Below, piece after piece: positions 56,027 to 64,000 of a stretch of DNA of 64,000 bases; position 1 is the first letter of the stretch, and the number at the start of each line of letters is the position of its first letter. The position numbers and the translations under genes were made by a program. This DNA comes from Nannobrachium achirus. Lineage: Eukaryota; Chordata; Actinopteri; Myctophiformes; Myctophidae. Under the pieces are notes generated by a model that had not been told where the DNA came from, made no database searches, and worked only from the letters and a program-made list of their open reading frames with translations. Where the stretch lies: contig OY997658.1 in the NCBI GenBank assembly GCA_963921795.1, forward strand, positions 31,620,089 through 31,684,088, written 5' to 3'.

Positions 56027-56402
56027 TAATAATGCGTATAAAAATGCAGTTTCAGTCAAGTCTGTAAGAGCCTATTACTAAGACAGTGCAAGAACCGTAA
56101 TGTATATTGGACAGGTAAAGGTATTGTATTTCTATTATACACTGTAAAATCTTCAATGTAAGTTTTACCCTGAGTTTATAAATTGACCCAAATGGATCCA
56201 TTCACAGGCTTAAATTAGCACTGAGGCTTTTACTGTAGATGTGGAGGCCAGGTCATATTAATATAGAGGCTAACAGCAGAATATTTCAGCACCACTGCCT
56301 TAAACATTAGTAAGAACAAGTAGGAGACCGGGGCTGGTTGTCACACAGTTGTCACAAGTGCTTATTACAGCTAAAATAGTGGGTGCTGATTCACCATGTT
56401 GA
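56027..56402. other. Non-coding spacer between two GCGACC elements
   Basis: No feature recognised between the converging copies. Confidence 0.4.
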
Positions 56403-56794
56403 TTGCGACCAACAGGTCGCAAGTTATTATGAAAACCTCCACCGGCTGTCCCTCCCTTCTTCCTTCAGTCAGTCTGTCCGTCACGTCACGTCACATCACA
56501 CTTCTGGCCCTATCTTATCTCCGGAACCGTTACCCCTATCCATGCACTCCTTGGATGGCAACTCACAACCTCCAGCTGATTTCTCATATGGCCTTCTTCT
56601 AGCACCACCATGAGTCCGATTTTTTAAAAACACTTTTTTGGACACTGCTCCTACAGATTTTGGCCTAAAATCACGCAAAGCGGTACACAGTATCTCTAAC
56701 GTCATGTCATCAACATGGATCTGTCCCATTTCCCATATTCCCTCCTGATTGGCTATGATTGCCTTCTAAAGTCCTGATTAGGGAGTCTTACTGG
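56403..56794 (-). mobile_element. Dispersed GCGACC-ended element, copy 3, inverted
   Basis: Begins ttgcgaccaacaggtcgcaa and ends ctaatcagg... through gggagtcttactgg on the plus strand, so it is inverted relative to copies 1 and 2. It shares tttggacactgctcctacag and catcaacatggatc, and is shorter and more diverged, hence probably an older copy. Confidence 0.8.
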
Positions 56795-58282
56795 TATCAG
56801 TCCCACCTTTCTATCTTTTTAAGACATTAAAGACATTGATGTGAGAAGGTATTTAGTATTTCTTAGGGGTCGGAGTACATTTAAATGTTTGTGTTGGTTT
56901 TGTAATGTTTGTAGGATATAAAAAAATTCAAAACTAATCACTTAAAAAGAGGAAGTGCCATATGTGTCATTTGTTTGCTACAGCCATGTGGCATCTAGTG
57001 TCACATGGTCAGGTGGGGCTACTGTAGTTGTCTAAATGTTTCTGAGGCTAGTTGTCACATATGTAGATCATGGTTTACATATTGTTTAAAACTAATACAA
57101 ATGGCCTTGGGTATTAGAGATGGTGTTTATAGTCATTTTAAACTTATTTTGTCTCTCTAGCTCAAAAAACAAAAACTCATATTTCTACTGTCTTATTGAT
57201 TAATTTTAGGGACAACCAACCCTGTATATTGTGACAAGCTACTCCGTGATGGGGCACAACGTGTCAAGCTGACTTTGAAGGCTAATAACTTCCTGATAGA
57301 ATAAGTTATGTGAACAAATGTTATACACGTTTCAAGCCAAGACCTAAGCTTTTGTAGGAGTGATGTGTTGTTGATGAGCAATTCACGTTAGAGTAAAAAG
57401 TGTGACAAATATCCCCGGTATCCCCCAACATGCACTAATGGCCCCTAATGGCGAGTGGCGACCGTCAGGTCAGAGCTTCTAAATACAGTATATTTGGCCA
57501 CCGACCATGGCGTTTTTGAGGCAATGCACAGCGGTAACGTGATCCACCTCTCGCTAATGGCGGATCACTATACATGGAGTTCTCGAGAGGTGGCAGACGC
57601 AGTGGCGATGCGTGCGAGAATGCGATCCCCGCTCGGTAATTAGCCCTATTCACGCCGTGCCCACTCAGCAACTTCCTGGCGCTGAAGTGACGCTTTGAAG
57701 GGTAAACCCTGCTAAAAGCCCATAGAGTTAACACAGAAATCGCAAATTTAATGCAATTTCCGAATAGTAAAGTATAAAATACGGCTAGTATGATCAAGAA
57801 CACACTGAGCAGTGTAATACAGACACAGCTGACACTGAGCAGCGTAATACAGACACAGCTGACTCGTGAGCAGCGCGACTCACTCACGGACGGACATGAG
57901 TTTGAGGCTTTCATAGCAACACATAAGCAAATTGGAGGAAGTGGACTAAGAAAGGGGAGGAGCCAAATCGAATTCCTGTTTTAAACAAAAAAGGAGGTTC
58001 TGCCCCTGGAGGCAAAAACAAAGGATTTATTTTTTTAACTGAATGGGTTCCATGCAGGTATATGAGACTTGTATTTATTATTATTACCCATAGAGTAGTA
58101 GACCATTAAATATAAATGCATTACACCACATGAGTTGTTAACAAGTGGAATATGAATTTGCATACATTAAATATATTCTGAAAAAAGGTGCTCATTAGCT
58201 CAAAAGTCCTTCATCCAAGTCATCCTTGATGTAAATAAACGGTGCGGCCCATTGTAATCAACCATCCAAGGACCAAATACTC
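56795..58282. other. Non-coding stretch with a 34-bp tandem duplication
   Basis: Two copies of cactgagcag(t/c)gtaatacagacacagctga lie at about 57800-57864. Words gctggttgtcacacag (56335) and ggctagttgtcacata (57050) recall each other. No gene recognised. Confidence 0.5.
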
Positions 58283-58307
58283 TGTGTGTGTGTGTGTGCG
58301 TGTGCGT

Positions 58308-58350
<43 letters not shown>
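58283..58350. repeat. TG/GTGTGC microsatellite
   Basis: TG repeat with several GTGC interruptions. Confidence 0.97.
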
Positions 58351-58353
<3 letters not shown>

Positions 58354-58647
58354 TTGTGAACAGAGAGGGGGAGTAAAAGTTTGCACACGTTTGACATCAT
58401 GTTCTGACATGCGCTGACATATCTGCCCCATGTACCTGTATATGCGTATGTGAGAACATACTGTACTGTATGTGTTGGCGAACATTCATCTCCATTTTGT
58501 AGAGAGAGTGAGAGAGTTGGACTGGTTGATCGAGTGGGGGACTCCTGGGATGCATAGAGTGTCTGTGTGCAGGGGCGTCACAAGGGGTAGGAAAGTGGGA
58601 CTGAGTTACCAGCCCAAGGTGGAGGGGCCCTAGTAACTTTAGCTATT

Positions 58648-58707
58648 GAAAAATAGCAGATATACAAGCTCACAGTTAGCTGCGAGCTTGTAGATCTGCT
58701 ATTTTTG
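58648..58707. repeat. Core hairpin, copy 15 (inside hAT family B)
   Basis: aaaaatagcagatatacaag against gcttgtagatctgctatttt; very short loop. Confidence 0.92.
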
Positions 58708-58928
58708 AAAAGTCGTGAAAATGTGTGCAAATCTTTGAATATGTATTTTTTAAGTGAACATTTGTAACTCAAATTTTTTTTTGGGGGGGGGGGGTCCCTG
58801 GAACTAAATATTTTGAGATGGGGGTCAGTGGCCAAATTCATATCATTTTGGGGGTCCTTCACATGAAAACGTTTGAGCATCACTGACATGGAAACATGGG
58901 TTTCTTGCACACATTTTCACAATTTTTC

Positions 58929-58960
58929 AAAAATAGCAGATCTACAAGCTCGCAGCGCGT
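58929..58960. repeat. Core hairpin, copy 16, left half only
   Basis: aaaaatagcagatctacaag ctcgcagcgcg without its complementary arm. It occupies the position of copy 12 in the sister element. Confidence 0.8.
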
Positions 58961-59042
58961 CAATAGTTAACATTCATGGGGGGCCCGCAGTGAATCCTTG
59001 TACCCAGGGCCCAGAATTTGGTGTGACGCCCCTGTCTGTGTG

Positions 59043-59047
59043 TGTGT

Positions 59048-59078
<31 letters not shown>

Positions 59079-59099
59079 CTGGGAGGTAAGGAGCTGGTG
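59043..59099. repeat. TG microsatellite followed by a G run
   Basis: TG tract continuing from the target duplication, then a run of about 18 G to 59079. Confidence 0.95.
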
Positions 59100-59477
59100 A
59101 GAGCTTAATCTGATAGACGTTCACCCAGGCAGAGGAGCTGGAGAGCGTTGCAGAGGACTAACACCGATCAGTGCAAATCAAACACAACCAGCCGGGAGCA
59201 TGGAAGCGTGCCAGGATGAAATTAAACGGACAACATCCGCGGCACATATTGATAGTGACATTAAACACAAGAGAGTCGCTCCTTATGACACGCGGCAACA
59301 CTTCTTCCACGAAGGAAGTGGTCAATGCTGACCAGTTTTATATCTTGTTTGTCCTTGTTTGGAAGTGGTTACATTTTTGGTTACAATGTGTTGTAACCAT
59401 GTGTTTAAAGCCCGGCCAATTGGAATACAGAGGAAGGGACGTGTGTGTGTGCGTGTGCGCGTGCGTGTGTACACTTG
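59100..59477. other. Unique DNA, possible regulatory block
   Basis: Non-repetitive from about 59120 to 59320; no exon or RNA recognised. TG/CG tract at 59441-59470. Confidence 0.3.
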
Positions 59478-59612
59478 AGAACCAGCGATGGACCCCCTGG
59501 AAACATCTCATGGACCCTCAGGGGTCCTCGAACCACACTTTGGAACCAGCAATGATCCCCTGGAAATCCTTTAAGTATCCTCAGGGGTCCCCGAACCGCA
59601 CTTTGAGAACCA
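59478..59612. repeat. Diverged tandem duplication, unit about 66 bp
   Basis: gaaccagcgatggaccccct...aaccacactttg is followed by gaaccagcaatgatcccct...aaccgcactttgagaacc. Words resemble hAT ends (tttgagaaccag), so this may be a tandemly repeated hAT terminus. Confidence 0.75.
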
Positions 59613-59637
59613 GATAAATAGCCGATGACAAACTTTT

Positions 59638-59688
59638 TAATAAACAGATCTACAAGCTCACAACACTGCACATTGTAGATCAGCTTCT
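59638..59688. repeat. Core hairpin, copy 17, shortened
   Basis: aacagatctacaagctcac followed by cattgtagatcagctt; the right arm has lost several bases. Confidence 0.75.
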
Positions 59689-59875
59689 TACGATTAGTAA
59701 TAAGTGTTTCATCTATGTTTTGTATTAATTTTAAAATCTGCAAAGTAACAAGTAACTGAAGCTGTCAAATACTGTAATAGTGGAGTATAAGTAACCCAAA
59801 TGGAAAAGTAAAAGTACCTCAAGTACTTGTATAGCACTTGAGTAAATGTACTTAGTTACTTGCAGCACCACTGAA
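59638..59875. repeat. AGTAAAAGTAC-type repeat fragment with hairpin
   Basis: Contains caagtacttgtatagcactt gagtaaatgtac and ends ttacttgcagcaccactg, an inverted CAGTGGTGC end. Hairpin copy 17 is near its left edge, as in the copies at 6795 and 48190. Confidence 0.6.
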
Positions 59876-60511
59876 CAGCCAATGACTGACAGGCTAGCCA
59901 TCGGCAGGTGTGATAATTACTTGAGTGCAGAGGGGTTGATAATGGTTTTAACTCAAAATGTATACATCACATACAGCAATTAGATTTTTACCAACGCCGG
60001 CGTCTACCTTGCTATGGCATCACCTTTCTGACACTCAGCTCATAAAGATAGCATTTTTGAGCATTTTTTGAGCCAAAAAACAGCCGGTGAAGAGGGGGGG
60101 GGAATCCATCAAGGACAGTGCATGCTAACCATTTTACTAAGTATTGAGGGGGGGTCTAAGTGGCAAGTTAGTCAACCTCGAATATTCAGATGTTTCAGCT
60201 TGAACCCACACTTGGTAAATCGACTCAAGTTTAGTCAACATAGGGAAAGAAGGAGGACACAATGACAAGTTGCAAAACTTTAATTAAATAGACAGAAGGA
60301 TTATTGCCATCAAGTTGCTGTCATGTTGCCCAGGGACATTGCCAGCGTTAGCTCATGTTGCTGCCGTCGTTGGACCCATCAATACATCATCGTGTCCTTC
60401 ATGGTGCCGTAGTCGCCATGTTGGGCGCGGTGATCACCATGTCCTCCATGAATTCGCTATGGGTCTGATTCGTGTAAAGCCCAGCATGGTCTTGATGAAT
60501 TTAAATGTGGG
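59876..60511. other. Non-coding stretch, nothing recognised
   Basis: No feature recognised. Confidence 0.4.
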
Positions 60512-60678
60512 TCATTCCCAGGATGGTCATCAGGCATGTGGCTGTGGGTCTCATTCCCAGGATGGTCATCAGGCATTTGGCTGTGGGTCTCATTCCCAGG
60601 ATGGTCATCAGGCATTTGGCTGTGGGTCTCATTCACAGGATGGTCATCAGGCATGTGGCTGCTGTGGGTCTCATTCCC
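60512..60678. repeat. 39-bp minisatellite, four units
   Basis: Units at 60512-60550, 60551-60589, 60590-60628 and 60629-60670 (the last 42 bp), each of the form tcattcccaggatggtcatc aggcatgtggctgtgggtc. The 39-bp length is a multiple of three and the array is open on both strands, giving 13-residue repeats (HSQDGHQACGCGS on the plus strand, MPDDHPGNETHSQ on the minus). Whether either strand is translated is unknown. Confidence 0.9.
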
Positions 60679-61311
60679 ACAGCGACATGCCGGATTTTCG
60701 TCAGAATCTGAAAAAAATATTTAATGCAAATCTATGAGAAGACCAATAACAGACTTGTCAGAAGTTGCCACAGCATTACTTTTCTCCAGATTACCAAGCT
60801 ACATGGAGGGTACCCATAACCTCCAAGTTGCAATTACTTCTACTAACAGCTCTCGATGAGAGAAAAGTCCAATCTGATTGTACAAGCACTATGACAAAGA
60901 TCCTAACTGGGATACAAGCAGCTAGAATAGCCTTGTTTTTATCCAGTTATGGCATTGCATGTTAAATGAGATTGTGTGGATGCTGTTGGCACAAGACATT
61001 CTGAGTTTTTATACAGCTCATGACTTGACACTCTTTTTCACAGCGGCCGCTACTAGGCCAAGTTGGAGGCTTCCAATATTTGTTGATAGCTCTGAGCAAA
61101 AGCCTGTAAACTAGAGAACCAACCAAGACTGCAATCAACTGGGGCAGTGGAGATGATTAGCTTCAATGTCCATTTAGTGCCAAGACAACAGTATAGGCTC
61201 AATGCACAGCAGCCACATTTGAAATGAACTGGGCCTCGTCGATAATTCCTGCACAAAGGGACATTTCACTTTCACAAACTCCATATTTAACCATGACAGA
61301 TTCATCAAATA
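60679..61311. other. Non-coding stretch, nothing recognised
   Basis: Only short open frames; none recognised as a gene. Confidence 0.4.
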
Positions 61312-61522
61312 CACCCGTTCTTGGTTCTGGTGACTCACACTGTCCTCCTAATACGTGAGCTGGCTGTGGTTTTCAATTTCTTTTTTTTTAGTCTTTTTTT
61401 ATTTTATTTTTATTGCATTTAATTTCTAATTTTCCAAAATAATTATTAAGAAATTTAAAAAATAATTGAAAAAACACGTTCAGCTCACGTACTAGGACAG
61501 TCACCAGAACCAAGAACGAGTG
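61312..61522. repeat. Inverted repeat with AT-rich loop
   Basis: cccgttcttggttctggtga at 61313-61332 through acgtgagc at 61360 is answered by gctcacgt at 61483 through tcaccagaaccaagaacgag at 61501-61520. The loop of about 120 bp is AT-rich. Possibly a small MITE. Confidence 0.75.
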
Positions 61523-61913
61523 TTTTTGATTAATCATGGTTAAAATAGAGTTTGAAGTTACAATGGGTTTGTATAGGAAGGGGGTGTGTCTGATAAAATG
61601 AATATCTAAATACTGAATCAAGTAACTTAAACTGTCTGGGGTGCTCCCAAAAGCCTGATTAGATAAAAATTACCAAAACCTTTTTTGAAAGTGAAATAAG
61701 CAGCACTGTACAAATGTAATTGTCCAATATATAATTGGAGTACGCTAATACAATTTATACAACAAATACAATAAATGTCTCTATTGAGACATTTAGTTCA
61801 CGTCATTATGCCTAACCTAGACACAGGATCTGACACAAATAGCATGCAGTCTTTATCAACTCATGGTAAGACAAGAGTCAGCACTTGCACTGGATACAGT
61901 TTTCTGGGGTAGA
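61523..61913. other. Non-coding stretch, nothing recognised
   Basis: No feature recognised. Confidence 0.4.
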
Positions 61914-62163
61914 ATATCGCCGTTGTCGGGTGGAAACCTTGTATGTCCAAAACCGTTCATTTTGTATTTATCATTTTAAAAATGATTTAAACTAGTGAAA
62001 ACAGCCGATCTACAAGCACACGGTGCGAGGCGTGTGCTTGTAGATCTGCTGTTTTCACTACGTTTGTGCGACGGCCTTGTATGATGAAGCAGGACTTTGC
62101 TTTGCGAAAGAACGTACACATTTGAAACTTGGATACGAGGTTTCCGCCCGACAACGACGATAT
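61914..62163. mobile_element. MITE family D, copy 2
   Basis: Ends ATATCGCCGTTGTCGGGTGG and the complement at right, ttccgcccgacaacgacgat at; inverted for about 30 bp including aaacc/ggttt. Matches 39890-40140 along its length with core hairpin copy 18 in the middle. Target duplication not clear because the end bases are themselves palindromic (atatcg/cgatat). Confidence 0.85.
61991..62060. repeat. Core hairpin, copy 18 (centre of MITE D)
   Basis: actagtgaaaacagccgatc tacaagcac against gtgcttgtagatctgctgttttcact; stem of about 29 bases with a loop of about ten. Confidence 0.92.
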
Positions 62164-62211
62164 AGTACATGCATGGAGCAGCTATATGGCTCAGTTCCAT
62201 TTAGTGTAGCA

Positions 62212-62340
62212 CAGTGGTCCTAAAACGTTCAAGGACACCCGGCCTAGAGTGTACAAATGGAACCAAATGCACCCATTTGTACACTCATAAGGGGCCATTT
62301 GGAACCCCCTCAAGGAACCATGAGGGTATAAGTGAGCAAA
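62212..62340. repeat. hAT-end-like fragment with internal palindrome
   Basis: cagtggtcctaaaacgttca resembles a hAT terminus; gagtgtacaaatgg/ccatttgtacactc at 62251-62287 is a perfect inverted pair. Right end not identified. Confidence 0.45.
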
Positions 62341-62567
62341 AATGCACAATATCAGCAGTGCACAAATGACTGACCAGAATGGAAAAGACCTGTAATTAGT
62401 ATAAAATTGGCAAGACCTGTGTAAGAGGCCGATTTGTTTCCAATATAGCTGCCATGTTTGGAGCCCATTAGGATACAGAAACTCTACAATTGACAAACTC
62501 ATCCCAAGTCATCCAAGACAACATACTGGAAAAGCTTAAATTGAATTATCTGGAGCTGTATATTCAG

Positions 62568-62948
62568 GTGACGTCATAGCCGCAATTTGCAACATTCAAT
62601 TTTTTTTAAGTTGAAATCTAGGGTTGCAACACCTCCCTTTGGGATTCAATGCTTCAAAACAGTTTTTTGCTATCCGATTGTATTAAACAACGTCAAGCTC
62701 ACCAACATGGTGGCTGTACGGAAAGCTTGACTCATTCTCTTTCTATGCAAAGTGTTTCATAAAAATCCACTGTAGATATGTTATGAGAAGAGGATGAGTC
62801 AAGCTTACTGTACAGCTGCAATTTATGAATTTGATGTTGTTTAATACAATTATATAGCATAGCAAAATGTTTTGATGCATTGAATCCCAAAGGGAGGTAT
62901 TTAAAAAAAAATCTAGTGTTGCAATGTGTGGCTTGTGATGTCATAGAA
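62568..62948. mobile_element. Fold-back/MITE of about 380 bp
   Basis: gtgacgtcatagc at the left and gcttgtgatgtcata at the right, then cctccctttgggattcaatg against its complement near 62875-62895, and cttgactcattctctt against its complement near 62783-62800. Arms of about 175 bp are imperfect. Non-coding. Confidence 0.75.
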
Positions 62949-63568
62949 TGAATGCTCCCCCACACTATCAGGACAGAATTAAGTTGAATTAAGTCTTCCT
63001 ATGAATCTGTAACAGACCTACAATTTAAAAAATGCACATCGGAAAGAAAATATATATATTTTTTACCTTGGGCAAACCAAAGAGTCAACGAGGCAACAAG
63101 AACTAGATTGTAAATGCTTCCCATTGCTGCCACCTTAAGTTAAGCTGTGAGGAAGAAGTGACTGGCTGGCTGCCCTCAGCAAAGCCTTTGAGACTTGCTG
63201 CTGGTCCCACAGTTGTTCATGATCAGCATTAATGAGTGGAAGCGTCCACAACTGTTTGTATTCACCTTGTTACTGGCCATGACCAATATGGGTGTGGCCA
63301 GATAGGGGAGGTGGGGACTGGGGAGCCCCATATACTTAAGTTTCTTGTTTACCAGTGTTGCCATGTCTGCTTATGATAAGCAATTTGGGGCTTTTTAAAG
63401 TGTAGTTTCTTAATTTGGCTTTCTAATGTTTTTAAATCAGTGGTTCACAGAATGGATAGGATAGGGCACACCAAGGTAGGTACAATTTTTTTTCTTCTTC
63501 TTTTTTTCTTTTTTTGACGTTTCAATCTAGTTATCAGGTCATTTCAAATGACCTGATGATGTCTGAGT
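62949..63568. other. Non-coding stretch, nothing recognised
   Basis: T-rich tract at 63485-63517 and a palindrome tcaggtcatttcaaatgacctga at 63535-63557 directly before the pseudogene below. Confidence 0.5.
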
Positions 63569-63833
63569 TTGAAAGAACTGCGTTCTCGTGCTGCTGAGCA
63601 CATGCGACAGCATGCCGATGACTTCCTCCCGTTCCTCACCCGAACCCCAACACTGGTTGGTGGCATGTACAGTATACAGCAGATGAGTTTGAGATACTGT
63701 GGCGGCTTGGGGTGGCCATCTAGAGCTGCACGCTCTGACCCAAGCCCATAGAAGTGATCCAGGCTGACCTCCCTACCATAAAGATAGGAGAGGAGTATGA
63801 CCACGACCCCAAGAATGGAAATTATATTACATA
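63569..63833 (+). pseudogene. otud6b-like: OTUD6B-like OTU deubiquitinase retrocopy fragment
   Basis: OTUD6B is a deubiquitinase of the OTU cysteine-protease family. Here one frame reads ELRSRAAEHMRQHADDFLPF, then a disrupted GGMY segment; a second frame reads AAWGGHLELHALTQA; a third reads EVIQADLPTIKIGEEYDHDP. In that order these are the middle of the OTU domain. The catalytic Cys motif (upstream) and the catalytic His region (downstream) are both absent, and frames change at least twice. In vertebrates this protein stretch is spread over several exons, whereas here it is continuous, which points to a processed (retro-) copy. A real exon is unlikely because of the frameshifts and a stop near 63752. 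Confidence 0.72.
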
Positions 63834-64000
63834 CATAATATACATAGGGATCGATCTCAAAACTGTTGAATGATATGGAAATCATCATTTTACTTCCCAG
63901 GGAGTCCCATGGATTGGACTTTCACCAATTATTTAATTTGATGATGCCATGAGAACACATTGAGGTTAGACAACACACTACATGGGTGTAGCTGCATTGG
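63834..64000. other. Non-coding end of window
   Basis: No feature recognised. Confidence 0.4.

Larger units (their letters stand above)
58570..59034 (+). mobile_element. hAT MITE family B, copy 3, 8-bp target duplication
   Basis: Ends CAGGGGCGTCACAAGGGG and TTGGTGTGACGCCCCTG, flanked by TCTGTGTG on each side (58562-58569 and 59035-59042). Collinear with 47041-47533. It carries hairpin copy 15 near the left end and the half-hairpin copy 16 near the right. Confidence 0.92.

Noticed and set aside
57465..57914. 149-codon open frame on the minus strand
   Set aside because: It runs through a 34-bp tandem duplication (which creates a repeated VCITLLS segment) and CpG-rich sequence; no domain recognised.

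Overview
The window reads as gene-poor nuclear DNA from a teleost fish. The evidence is the repeat content: two L2-type LINE copies carrying the tail motif GCATTTAGCAGACGCTTTTA that is common in fish genomes, a DANA-like tRNA-derived SINE, a Ty3/Gypsy pol relic, a DIRS/Ngaro-type tyrosine-recombinase retroelement, a Tc1-like transposase relic, many hAT-type DNA transposons, and very frequent CA/TG, GA and other microsatellites. I found no intact host protein-coding gene, rRNA or tRNA. The only host-gene-related sequence I recognise is a broken, intronless OTU-domain (OTUD6B-like) copy near the right edge. The species cannot be named from this.

Layout. 1-2 kb: 3' end of a decayed Ty3/Gypsy element (frameshifted integrase, polypurine tract, 3' LTR), then a 200-N assembly gap at 2318-2517 entered through a hairpin. 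2.8-6.4 kb: a palindromic MITE, a 5'-truncated L2 LINE on the minus strand, and a 1.1 kb hAT element that split one unit of a tandem duplication. 7-13 kb: a GCGACC-ended dispersed element, a 2 kb fold-back made of two smaller fold-backs with a further hAT nested in it, and two hAT elements. 13-24 kb: mostly unique sequence, with a 655-bp near-complete palindrome, a CpG-rich block, a second L2 copy and another hAT. 24-27.6 kb: one hAT-like element inflated by a nested fold-back and a TACAG satellite. 28-32 kb: hAT elements and a SINE. 34.5-38 kb: a 3.5 kb fold-back with roughly 310-bp repeats in both arms. 38-50 kb: more hAT elements separated by unique stretches, some of which look like conserved non-coding DNA. 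50-52 kb: tyrosine-recombinase retroelement. 53-64 kb: Tc1-like relic, two more GCGACC-ended elements, a hAT, a 39-bp minisatellite, fold-backs and the OTUD6B-like pseudogene.

The main unexplained signal is a short perfect-arm hairpin (core stem AGCAGATCTACAAGCTCACA) that I find about 18 times, roughly once per 3.5 kb. It sits in the middle of at least four otherwise unrelated DNA-transposon families and also alone. I do not recognise it. It looks either like a small palindromic mobile module that inserts into other MITEs, or like a core that MITEs with different ends have come to share. The second theme is hAT activity: thirteen hAT-like insertions (one LINE-independent SINE aside) still show terminal inverted repeats with a matching or nearly matching target-site duplication in the raw sequence.
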